Part shown: positions 1 through 5,233 of the stretch, piece by piece
Numbering within the stretch: position 1 is the first letter of the stretch
How the letters are laid out: the number at the start of each line of letters is the position of its first letter
Source: Alphaproteobacteria bacterium
GTDB lineage: Bacteria; Pseudomonadota; Alphaproteobacteria; JAEULC01
NCBI GenBank assembly: GCA_020851015.1
Contig: JADZDN010000062.1
Location: 1 to 6,410, forward strand
DNA length: 6,410 nucleotides
Reading direction: 5' to 3'
Notes under the pieces: generated by a model
Database searches by the model: none
What the model saw: the letters and a program-made list of their open reading frames with translations, nothing else
Told to the model about the DNA's origin: nothing
Made by a program: the position numbers and the translations under genes

Positions 1-78
1 CAGATCTACGAGGGCACCAACCAGATCCAGCGCATGATCATGGCGCGCCACCTGCTCGGCGAGGCGGCGCAGGGGTGA
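1..78 (+). CDS. Acyl-CoA dehydrogenase, C-terminal end (5' end outside window)
   Basis: The first 25 codons form an open frame ending in TGA, already open at base 1, so this is the tail of a longer gene. The peptide starts QIYEGTNQIQRMIMARHLLG, the conserved C-terminal signature of flavin-dependent acyl-CoA dehydrogenases. In medium-chain enzymes the Glu of the IYEGT motif is the catalytic base that removes the alpha proton of the acyl-CoA; here it is the fourth visible codon. The enzyme introduces a trans-2,3 double bond into acyl-CoA and passes electrons to electron-transfer flavoprotein. Chain-length or branched-chain preference cannot be read from this fragment. A 55-bp gap separates it from the next gene, which appears to have its own promoter, so the two are probably not one functional operon. 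Confidence 0.9.
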   Translation, partial: QIYEGTNQIQRMIMARHLLGEAAQG

Positions 79-88
79 GGAACAGGAC

Positions 89-117
89 TTGAAATTTTGA
101 CCCTAACATATATGTTA
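89..117 (+). promoter_or_regulatory. Probable promoter and palindromic operator of the toxin-antitoxin pair
   Basis: Bases 104-117 read TAACATATATGTTA, a perfect 14-bp palindrome in otherwise GC-rich DNA. A possible -35 box TTGAAA lies at 89-94. A possible -10 box TATGTT lies at 111-116, 16 bases further on and inside the palindrome. Type II toxin-antitoxin operons are usually repressed by their antitoxin, alone or with toxin, binding a palindrome over the promoter; the layout here fits that. The palindrome is seen directly; the promoter boxes and the operator role are inferred. Confidence 0.6.
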
Positions 118-133
118 CGAAGAGATCGGCTTG

Positions 134-466
134 ATGGATATTCGCGAATACGTGGACGAGCGAGGCCGCTGCCCTTTCCGTCAATGGTTCGAGCGCCTGG
201 ATCGGACGGCTGCCGCGAAGGTCTATACGGCCCTCGTCAGACTGGGGGAGGGCAATGTCGCCAGCCTCAAGAGCGTGGGTGGCGGTCTGTACGAATGCCG
301 CATTTCGTTTGGGCCGGGATATCGTCTGTACTTCGGCTACGACGGGGCGTCGATCGTCATTCTCTTGGCAGGCGGCACCAAGCAACGGCAGAGCGAGGAC
401 ATCGATGCCGCGAGGAAGCGCTGGTCCATCTACCAGTCGAGCAGGAGATCAAGGACATGGCACTAA
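134..466 (+). CDS. RelE/ParE-superfamily addiction-module toxin (HigB-like, COG3657/TIGR02683 type)
   Basis: This 110-residue protein is small and basic. It carries the hallmark block GLYECRISFGPGYRLYFG (residues 51-68) and a second block LLAGGTKQRQSEDI (77-90), both characteristic of the phage-derived Gp49-like/HI1419 killer-protein group in the RelE/ParE fold. Characterised relatives of this fold are mostly ribosome-dependent mRNA endonucleases, although ParE members attack gyrase, so the target here is inferred. I chose ATG 134, which has a purine-rich GAAGAG at 119-124 about nine bases upstream; an in-frame TTG at 131 is the alternative and adds one residue. The last 10 bases overlap the antitoxin gene, and the toxin-first order is that of HigBA-type modules. 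Hand-counted GC in bases 121-180 and 301-360 is about 57-58%, well below the ABC gene downstream (50 of 60 in 1021-1080), consistent with horizontal acquisition. The last dozen residues (SSRRSRTWH end) lie beyond the recognisable domain. Confidence 0.88.
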   Translation: MDIREYVDERGRCPFRQWFERLDRTAAAKVYTALVRLGEGNVASLKSVGGGLYECRISFGPGYRLYFGYDGASIVILLAGGTKQRQSEDIDAARKRWSIYQSSRRSRTWH

Positions 467-774
467 GCAGAAGCGTGTGGGAAACAGTCGACCGTCGGCT
501 GAAGAAGGATGCCGGCTTTCGCGAGGCGGTCCTGCAGGAGGGGCTTGAAGCGCTGATGAATGGCGACGTGGATGTCGGTAAGGCGATCTTGCGGCGATAT
601 ATCCATGCCACGGGCGGCTTCGAAAAGCTCGCCGAAGGGACCGGCTTGCCCCCGACCAGCCTGCACCGCATGTTCGGGCCCAAGGGCAATCCGACGATCA
701 GGAATCTCGCCTCGGTGGTCAGCCATTGGCAGAAGAAGAACAAGGTCAAGCTGCGCGTGATCGCGACGCGATGA
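457..774 (+). CDS. Helix-turn-helix antitoxin of the addiction module (HigA-like, COG3636/TIGR02684 type)
   Basis: This 105-residue protein begins inside the toxin gene at ATG 457, with AGGAGA at 443-448 as ribosome binding site. Residues 1-40 are a charged helical region. Residues 54-92 form an HTH_XRE-like DNA-binding unit, recognisable from GFEKLAEGTGLPPTSLHRMF followed by GPKGNPT and a final helix. This 'LAEGTGL..TSLHRMFGPKGNPT' pattern is typical of the antidote proteins paired with HI1419-like toxins. The protein should bind and neutralise the upstream toxin and repress the shared promoter, probably at the palindrome at 104-117; those roles are inferred from the family. The 10-base overlap implies translational coupling, which would keep antitoxin made with toxin. 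A highly basic tail (KKNKVKLRVIATR, 93-105) may add DNA contacts. No internal stop or frameshift is seen, so the pair looks intact. Confidence 0.87.
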   Translation: MALSRSVWETVDRRLKKDAGFREAVLQEGLEALMNGDVDVGKAILRRYIHATGGFEKLAEGTGLPPTSLHRMFGPKGNPTIRNLASVVSHWQKKNKVKLRVIATR

Positions 775-782
775 TTTCTCAT

Positions 783-875
783 CCTTCGACAAGCTCAGGA
801 TGAGGCGGTAATTGTTTCGGTTCGTTCCGCAGCAATCGTCCTGAGCCCTGAGCTTGTCGAAGGGTCGAAGGACGA
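783..875. repeat. REP-like inverted repeat with internal tandem duplications
   Basis: CCTTCGACAAGCTCAGG at 783-799 recurs as its exact reverse complement at 847-863, giving 17-bp arms around a 47-base spacer. The right half carries two back-to-back duplications: CCTGAGC at 840-846 and 847-853, and GTCGAAGG at 856-863 and 864-871. A second short pair, TCGTCCT (836-842) and AGGACGA (869-875), brackets the right half. The core CTTCGACAAGCTCAGG resembles dispersed intergenic repeats that I recall from several alphaproteobacterial genomes; that is memory, not a search. The element fills most of the 117 bases between the antitoxin stop and the ABC gene start. It could act as a transcript-stabilising or attenuating hairpin, but no function is shown. 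Confidence 0.75.
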
Positions 876-891
876 CCCCAAGGACGCACCC

Positions 892-1956
892 GTGCTCGAT
901 CTGCAGAACATCACGCACCGCTACGGCCCGCTGCGCGCGGTCGACGCGCTGAGCCTGCGCGTGCGGCCGGGCGAGGTGGTATGCCTGCTGGGGCCGTCGG
1001 GCTGCGGCAAGTCGACCGTGCTCCGGCTGGCGGCCGGGCTCGAGCGGCTGCAGGCCGGCGCGGTCGCGATCGCGGGCAGCGTCGTGGCGGACGCGCGGGC
1101 CGGCACCGACATGCCGCCCGAGGATCGCGGCGTCGGCATGGTGTTCCAGGACTATGCGCTGTTCCCGCACCTGAACGTGATCGACAACGTCGCCTTCGGC
1201 CTCCAGGGGGCGATCGCGGAGCGTCGCGCGCGCGCGACGGCGGTGCTGGCGCAGGTCGGGGTCGAGGAGTACGCAGCCGCTTATCCGCATGTGCTGTCCG
1301 GCGGCCAGCAGCAGCGCGTCGCCCTGGCCCGCGCGCTGGCGCCGAAGCCGGGCGTCATGCTGCTGGACGAGCCGTTCTCGGGCCTGGACGCGCGGCTGCG
1401 CGACCCGGTGCGCGACGCCACCTTGCACGCGCTGAAGAACAGCGGCGCCGCCTGCCTGCTGGTCACCCACGACCCCGACGAGGCGATGTTCATGGCCGAC
1501 CGCATCGCCGTGATGCGCGAGGGCCGCATCGTCCAGCTCGGCCCGCCGGTCGAGCTCTATTGCCGGCCGGCCGACGCCTTCGTCGCGCGCTTCTTCGGCG
1601 AGATCAACGCGCTCAGCGCGACGGTGGCGCGCGGCGCGGCAGCGACGCCCTTCGGCGCGGTGCCGTCGACCCTGCCCGAGGGCAGCGCGGTGGACGTGCT
1701 GATCCGGCCCGAGGCCTTGAAGCTCACGGCCGCGAACGGCGCCGGCCAGCCGGCGGCGCGCGTGGTCGCGGCGCGCATGCTCGGCCGGTCGAGCCTGATC
1801 CATCTCGCGGTCGGCGAGGGTGATGGGGCGGGCGTCGGCCAACGGCCGCTGCATCTGCACGCCCGCGTACCCGGTCGCTTCCTGCCGGCCGAGAACAGCC
1901 TGGTCGCGGTGGCGCTGGACCTCGACCAGACCTTCGTTTTTGCCGCCTCATCATAG
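892..1956 (+). CDS. ABC transporter ATP-binding protein, FbpC/PotA/CysA-like importer family
   Basis: This 354-residue protein is a complete nucleotide-binding subunit. It has Walker A GPSGCGKST (34-42), Q-loop Gln86 in VFQDYALFPHL, signature LSGGQQQR (135-142), Walker B VMLLDE (155-160), D-loop SGLDAR (163-168) and the switch His193. Residues from about 240 onward, with the IRPEAL block at 271-276, look like the C-terminal TOBE-type regulatory domain of the ferric iron, sulfate, polyamine and sugar importers. Length and the 'MPPEDRGVGMVFQDYALFPHL' stretch are closest to FbpC-type ferric importers, but substrate cannot be assigned from the ATPase alone. The protein would hydrolyse ATP at the cytoplasmic face of an inner-membrane permease. 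GTG 892 is chosen because AAGGA at 880-884 sits seven bases upstream and the protein begins directly with the first beta strand. No permease or substrate-binding gene lies next to it in the window, which is unusual for this family. Confidence 0.88.
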   Translation: MLDLQNITHRYGPLRAVDALSLRVRPGEVVCLLGPSGCGKSTVLRLAAGLERLQAGAVAIAGSVVADARAGTDMPPEDRGVGMVFQDYALFPHLNVIDNVAFGLQGAIAERRARATAVLAQVGVEEYAAAYPHVLSGGQQQRVALARALAPKPGVMLLDEPFSGLDARLRDPVRDATLHALKNSGAACLLVTHDPDEAMFMADRIAVMREGRIVQLGPPVELYCRPADAFVARFFGEINALSATVARGAAATPFGAVPSTLPEGSAVDVLIRPEALKLTAANGAGQPAARVVAARMLGRSSLIHLAVGEGDGAGVGQRPLHLHARVPGRFLPAENSLVAVALDLDQTFVFAASS

Positions 1957-1964
1957 GCCTGAGC

Positions 1965-1980
1965 CGCCGGCTGGCCGGCG
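1965..1980 (+). other. GC-rich hairpin just after the ABC gene
   Basis: CGCCGGC (1965-1971) and GCCGGCG (1974-1980) are exact reverse complements separated by two bases, nine bases after the ABC stop codon. In RNA this would be a stable short hairpin. No run of T follows, so it is not a typical intrinsic terminator; it may slow polymerase or protect the transcript end. Short GC palindromes also arise by chance in DNA of this composition. Confidence 0.35.
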
Positions 1981-2010
1981 TTGCGGGGCAGGGGGGATTC
2001 TGCAATGATC

Positions 2011-2045
2011 CGGCCGCGACGGCGGGAAACGCGGGTTTCCGGCCG
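2011..2045 (+). other. Possible stem-loop in the leader before tatA
   Basis: GGAAAC (2025-2030) and GTTTCC (2035-2040) pair around a four-base loop GCGG. CGGCCG at 2011-2016 can pair with CGGCCG at 2040-2045 to extend the structure across an unpaired 5' side. The structure ends about 30 bases before the tatA start. It could be a leader structure or the base of a weak terminator between the ABC gene and the tat operon. No T tract follows. The rest of 1957-2074 shows no gene and no convincing promoter. Confidence 0.3.
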
Positions 2046-2074
2046 TGGACTTGGTTTGGGAACGGTCGCGCGGC

Positions 2075-2293
2075 ATGGGCCTGGGCATTGTCGAGCTGGC
2101 GCTGGTGATCGGCGTGGTGGTGCGGTTGGTCGGCACCGGCAAGCTGACGCGCGCGATGGGCGACCTGGCGCGCGGCGTGCGCGTGTTCCGCGACGAGATG
2201 AAGGACGTCGCGCCGGCCGGGGCCGCCGGGGCGGCGCCTGCGCCGGCGGCGCTGCCGTCGCCCGCCCACAGGGATCGGCCGGCCCGGCCCTGA
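2075..2293 (+). CDS. tatA: Twin-arginine translocase subunit TatA/TatE-like (divergent)
   Basis: This 72-residue protein has the TatA plan: a short N-terminal transmembrane stretch (about residues 4-19), a Gly-containing hinge (GTGKL, 20-24), an amphipathic helix (25-44) and a low-complexity Ala/Pro tail. It aligns residue for residue with the remembered E. coli TatA core: [10 protein letters not shown] matches VVLLFGTKKL, and [12 protein letters not shown] matches the segment with the conserved amphipathic-helix Phe, here Phe38. TatA multimers form the pore, or weaken the membrane, for folded Tat substrates at the inner membrane. Two departures stand out: the usual FG pair is Val-Gly, and Arg17 lies at the inner end of the membrane segment. 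ATG 2075 is preferred because TatA proteins begin directly before the membrane helix; GTG 2045 would add ten residues with several charges. No strong ribosome binding site is visible. Position immediately before tatB supports the assignment. Confidence 0.8.
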   Translation: MGLGIVELALVIGVVVRLVGTGKLTRAMGDLARGVRVFRDEMKDVAPAGAAGAAPAPAALPSPAHRDRPARP

Positions 2294-2319
2294 GCGGGCC
2301 GTGGCGGGCTGGAAGGATC

Positions 2320-2826
2320 ATGTTCGATATCGGGTGGTCCGAGCTCGCGGTCATCGCGGCGGTGGCGATCGTCGTCATCGGGCCGAAGGACCTGCCGTTG
2401 GCGCTGAAGACGGTCGGCCAGTGGGTCGCCAAGGCGCGCAGCCTGGCGCGCGAGTTCCAGGGCAGCGTCGACGAGATGATCCGCGAGGCCGAGCGCGCCG
2501 CCGAGCTCGACAAGCTGAAGAAGGAAGTGCAGGACGCGACGGCCGAGCTCGACGTCACCAAGGAGATCGAGACCGCGAAGAACGAGATCGAGCGGTCGAT
2601 CGACATGCCGCCGATCCAGATGGACCCGCTGCAGGAGCCGCCGCCGGACCCCAAGCCCGCCGAGGAAAAGCCGGTCGAGAGCGTGGCCGCGCCGCCGCCC
2701 GATGCGCCGGTCATGCCGCTGCCGTCGAGCATGCTCGCCGAGGGGCACGTCGAGACTCCGGCCGAGGCGCAGAAGCCCGCTGCCGAAGACGCGCCGCCCA
2801 AGCGCGCGAACGCCGGGCAAGGCTAG
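2320..2826 (+). CDS. tatB: Sec-independent protein translocase subunit TatB
   Basis: This 168-residue protein opens with [20 protein letters not shown], a near-canonical TatB N-terminus with Glu8 in the transmembrane helix (about 4-20). The hinge GPKDLP (21-26) and an amphipathic helix ([19 protein letters not shown], 28-46) follow. Residues 50-95 are charged, heptad-like and probably helical; from about 97 the chain is a Pro/Ala/Glu-rich disordered tail, as is common for TatB. TatB with TatC forms the receptor that binds twin-arginine signal peptides in the inner membrane. GGAAGG at 2311-2316 is a good ribosome binding site for ATG 2320. The frame stays open far upstream, but upstream of 2320 it only reads across tatA in the wrong frame. 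Spacing is 26 bases after tatA and 18 bases before tatC, consistent with one operon. Confidence 0.96.
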   Translation: MFDIGWSELAVIAAVAIVVIGPKDLPLALKTVGQWVAKARSLAREFQGSVDEMIREAERAAELDKLKKEVQDATAELDVTKEIETAKNEIERSIDMPPIQMDPLQEPPPDPKPAEEKPVESVAAPPPDAPVMPLPSSMLAEGHVETPAEAQKPAAEDAPPKRANAGQG

Positions 2827-2844
2827 GGACCGAAGCGCGCCGCC

Positions 2845-3690
2845 ATGGCCGAAGAAACCAAGTCCGAGGACATCGACGACAAGAAGATGCCGCTGCTCGA
2901 CCACCTGGTCGAGCTGCGCGACCGGCTGATGTGGGCGATGGGCGCGCTGCTGGTGGCGTTCCTGGTCTGCTTCTACTTCTCGGAGAACATCTACCTGTTC
3001 CTGACCCAGCCGCTGGTCCGCGCCTACGCGCTCTACACCCAGGTCCACGGATCGGCCGGCGGCAACGCGCCCCCGCGCATGATCTACACCGCGCCGCAGG
3101 AGGCGTTTCTCACCTATCTGAAGGTGGCATTTTTCGCCGGGGCCTTCGTTTCCTTCCCGATCGTCGCCAGCCAGATCTGGATGTTCGTCGCGCCCGGCCT
3201 CTACAAGAACGAACGCCGCGCCTTCCTGCCGTTCCTGGCGGCGACGCCGGTCCTGTTCCTCTTGGGCGGCAGCCTCGTCTACTACGTGGTCGCGCCCTTC
3301 GCCTTCGCCTATTTCCTCGGCTACCAGACGACGGGCGGCGAGGGGCAGCTGCCGATCCAGCTCGAGACCCGGGTCGGCGAGTACCTCTCGCTGATCATGC
3401 AGCTCATCTTCGCGTTCGGGCTTTGTTTCCAGCTTCCGGTGCTGCTGACCCTGCTTACGCGGGTCGGGCTGGCCACGTCCGAGGGGCTGGCGGCGAAGCG
3501 CCGCTATGCCATCGTGATCGCCTTCGTCGTCGCGGCGGTGCTGACCCCGCCCGACGTGCTGAGCCAGGTCAGCCTCGCCATCCCGATCGTGATCCTCTAC
3601 GAAATCTCGATCTGGTGCTCGCGCATGGTCGAGAAGAAGAAGGCCGAGCGCGACGCAGCCGATGCCAAAGACGCCGACACGCCAAGCTAG
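2845..3690 (+). CDS. tatC: Sec-independent protein translocase subunit TatC
   Basis: This 281-residue membrane protein shows the TatC hallmarks. Near the N-terminus is HLVELRDRL (20-28), whose Glu23 corresponds to E. coli Glu15, implicated in signal-peptide recognition. The first cytoplasmic loop holds FVAPGLYKNERR (114-125), with Glu123 matching E. coli Glu103. LTPPDVLSQ (233-241) is also conserved, with Asp237 matching E. coli Asp211. Six hydrophobic segments can be traced at roughly 29-48, 93-115, 129-157, 181-205, 221-235 and 242-259. The first periplasmic loop (about 56-90) is longer than in E. coli and includes a Gly/Ala/Pro-rich insert. TatC is the core receptor for twin-arginine signal peptides in complex with TatB. 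No strong Shine-Dalgarno precedes ATG 2845; ATG 2887 (Met15) is possible but would cut into the usual charged N-terminus. The C-terminus is short, charged and cytoplasmic. Confidence 0.97.
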   Translation: MAEETKSEDIDDKKMPLLDHLVELRDRLMWAMGALLVAFLVCFYFSENIYLFLTQPLVRAYALYTQVHGSAGGNAPPRMIYTAPQEAFLTYLKVAFFAGAFVSFPIVASQIWMFVAPGLYKNERRAFLPFLAATPVLFLLGGSLVYYVVAPFAFAYFLGYQTTGGEGQLPIQLETRVGEYLSLIMQLIFAFGLCFQLPVLLTLLTRVGLATSEGLAAKRRYAIVIAFVVAAVLTPPDVLSQVSLAIPIVILYEISIWCSRMVEKKKAERDAADAKDADTPS

Positions 3691-3797
3691 GCTGTCGCCA
3701 CGATGCACATTTCAGCACAGATGTCTGGCATCCAGCGTTGCAGTTTTAGATGAGCTTTGCTCGCATCGAGGCGCCGCCGAGGCCGTTTTGATGCTTG

Positions 3798-3820
3798 AAC
3801 TTAGCCTTATCGACTAAGTT
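3798..3820 (+). terminator. Possible terminator or operator stem-loop after tatC
   Basis: AACTTAG (3798-3804) and CTAAGTT (3814-3820) are exact reverse complements around a nine-base loop. The 3' arm runs into a T-rich stretch (TTTCTCTGGTTT, starting within the arm). Placement between two transcription units suits a terminator for the tat operon. However, the stem is AT-rich and the T tract broken, so termination would be weak; a protein-binding inverted repeat is equally possible. Confidence 0.35.
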
Positions 3821-3900
3821 TCTCTGGTTTCAGCAAGATTGGGTCAAGCCGATAGGTGTGCTTTTTCCGCCACTACGGCGAGGCGAAGCCAGCCGCCACC

Positions 3901-3955
3901 TTTACGCCGAATCAGTCACCCCGTATAAGAATCGGCGGGGCGGGTTGATCGGAGG
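3901..3955 (+). promoter_or_regulatory. Candidate sigma-70-type promoter and ribosome binding site of serS
   Basis: TTTACG at 3901-3906 matches four of six bases of the -35 consensus. TATAAG at 3924-3929 matches five of six of the -10 consensus, with a 17-base spacer, the ideal distance. Transcription would start near 3936, giving a leader of about 20-25 bases. GGAGG at 3951-3955 is a strong Shine-Dalgarno, but it lies only three bases before ATG 3959, which is tighter than usual. The boxes are read by eye only. Confidence 0.55.
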
Positions 3956-3958
3956 CGT

Positions 3959-5233
3959 ATGCACGACCTTAAAGCGGTGCGTGACGATCCCCAGTCGTTC
4001 GACCGCTCCCTGACCCGGCGAGGTTTGGGGTCCCAAGCCCAGACCATCCTCGACCTATACCACACGCATCGCGCCCTTATCCAGCGCCTGCAGGAATTGC
4101 AGGCGCGCCGCAACGACGTGTCCAAGCAGATCGGCCAGCGCAAGAGCAAAGGCGAAAACGCCGATGATCTGATCGCGGAAACGGCGAAGATCAAGAACGA
4201 GCTGCCGGAGGTCGAGGCGCAGGAGCGCGAGGCCGGCGCCGCCGTCACCCGCTTCCTGGAGGCCCTGCCCAATCTGCCGGCCGCCGACGTGCCGGAGGGC
4301 AGGGATGCCGCCGATAACAAGGAGGTCCGCCGCTGGCGCGAGCCGCGCAAGTTCAATTTCCCGGTCAAGGACCACGTCGCACTCGGCGAACGCCTGGGCA
4401 TGGATATACCGACCGCATCCAAGATGTCGGGCGCGCGCTTCACGCTGCTGAAGGGCCAGGCCGCGCGGCTGGAACGCGCCCTCGCCCAGTTCATGCTCGA
4501 CCTGCACACCAGTGAGTTCGGCTATCTCGAAACCAGCCCGCCGCTGATGGTGCGCGACAATGCCGTGTATGGCACCGGGCAGCTGCCGAAGTTCGGCGAG
4601 GACCTGTTCCGCACCAACACGGGGCATTGGCTCATCCCGACCGCCGAAGTGCCGATGACCAACATCGTGGCGGGGGAAATCCTCGACGAGGACAAGCTGC
4701 CGCTGCGCTTCACCGCGCATACCCCCTGCTTCCGCTCTGAGGCCGGGGCGGCGGGCAAGGACACGACCGGCATGCTGCGCCAGCACCAGTTCTACAAGGT
4801 CGAGCTGGTGTCGATCGCGCACCCCGACCAGTCCGACCAGGAACACACGCGCATGACAAACTGCGCCCAGGCGGTGCTGGAGCGGCTGGAACTGCCCTAC
4901 CGCACGGTCGTGCTGTGCACGGGCGACATGGGCTTCGCGGCCGAGAAGACCTACGACATCGAGGTCTGGCTGCCCGGCCAGGACACGTATCGCGAGATAT
5001 CGAGCTGCTCGAACTGCGGCGACTTCCAGGCCAGGCGCATGAACGCGCGCTTCCGGCCCAAGGGCGGGAAGGGGACGCGCTTCGTGCATACGCTGAACGG
5101 CTCGGGCCTCGCCGTCGGCCGCACGCTGATCGCGGTGCTGGAGAACTACCAGCAGGAAGACGGCTCCGTCGCCATTCCCAAGGCGCTGGTCCCCTACATG
5201 GGCGGCGCGGAGGCCCTGATCCCCCATGCTTGA
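3959..5233 (+). CDS. serS: Seryl-tRNA synthetase
   Basis: This 424-residue class II aminoacyl-tRNA synthetase charges tRNA-Ser (and tRNA-Sec where present) with serine in the cytoplasm. The N-terminal domain (about 1-110) is the long antiparallel coiled coil that grips the tRNA variable arm; its charged helices are visible around 27-65 and 68-100. The catalytic domain shows the serine-binding TAE motif (228-230), motif 2 beginning FRSEAG (258-263) and running to [10 protein letters not shown] (274-283), and motif 3 [20 protein letters not shown] (379-398) with its Arg388. Length is normal for bacterial SerRS. ATG 3959 is supported by GGAGG at 3951-3955 and by the family's usual N-terminus (M.D....R.....). 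One small oddity is DTTG in the motif 2 loop (268-271), where many bacterial enzymes have DTRG. The gene overlaps surE by 8 bases. A promoter candidate lies just upstream. Confidence 0.98.
   Translation: MHDLKAVRDDPQSFDRSLTRRGLGSQAQTILDLYHTHRALIQRLQELQARRNDVSKQIGQRKSKGENADDLIAETAKIKNELPEVEAQEREAGAAVTRFLEALPNLPAADVPEGRDAADNKEVRRWREPRKFNFPVKDHVALGERLGMDIPTASKMSGARFTLLKGQAARLERALAQFMLDLHTSEFGYLETSPPLMVRDNAVYGTGQLPKFGEDLFRTNTGHWLIPTAEVPMTNIVAGEILDEDKLPLRFTAHTPCFRSEAGAAGKDTTGMLRQHQFYKVELVSIAHPDQSDQEHTRMTNCAQAVLERLELPYRTVVLCTGDMGFAAEKTYDIEVWLPGQDTYREISSCSNCGDFQARRMNARFRPKGGKGTRFVHTLNGSGLAVGRTLIAVLENYQQEDGSVAIPKALVPYMGGAEALIPHA

Larger units (their letters stand above)
3691..3958. other. Non-coding gap between tatC and serS
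   Basis: This 268-base stretch has no supportable gene; the one open frame here (72 codons from TTG 3795) runs into serS out of frame and resembles nothing known. It is markedly AT-richer than its neighbours: bases 3781-3840 have 25 G/C of 60 by hand count. Structures seen are GATGAGC/GCT..CATC at 3749-3767 with a two-base bulge; the AACTTAG/CTAAGTT stem at 3798-3820; and CGGC..GGC/GCC.GCCG at 3876-3895 with a GAA loop. The 3' end holds the likely serS promoter and ribosome binding site. I see no tRNA, T-box or known riboswitch. Confidence 0.6.

Noticed and set aside
97..774. A 225-codon reading with the antitoxin as its C-terminal part
   Set aside because: The upstream part reads the toxin gene in the wrong frame; the antitoxin has its own ATG at 457 with AGGAGA at 443-448 and normal family length.
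775..891. CRISPR array or insertion-sequence end
   Set aside because: There are only two inverted copies of the 17-mer, not regularly spaced direct repeats, and no transposase or target duplication is seen.
463..1860. Minus-strand open frame of 465 codons opposite the antitoxin and ABC genes
   Set aside because: It crosses an intergenic repeat and two real genes, and its Arg/Ala/His-rich product has no recognisable motif.
1981..2826. Extended TatB starting near 1981
   Set aside because: The extra N-terminus reads the tatA gene out of frame; MFDIGWSEL at 2320 is the canonical TatB start and has GGAAGG upstream.
1951..3708. Very long open frame on the minus strand (585 codons) opposite tatA-tatB-tatC
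   Set aside because: It is antisense to three well-recognised genes, its product is Arg/Asp/Gly-rich low-complexity sequence with no domain, and such frames are expected opposite high-GC codon usage.
3691..3958. T-box riboswitch upstream of serS
   Set aside because: The T-box core sequence and specifier stem are not visible, and T-boxes are mainly a Gram-positive device.
3795..4013. Small open frame of 72 codons in the tatC-serS gap
   Set aside because: It has a TTG start without a ribosome binding site, overlaps serS in another frame and has no recognisable features.
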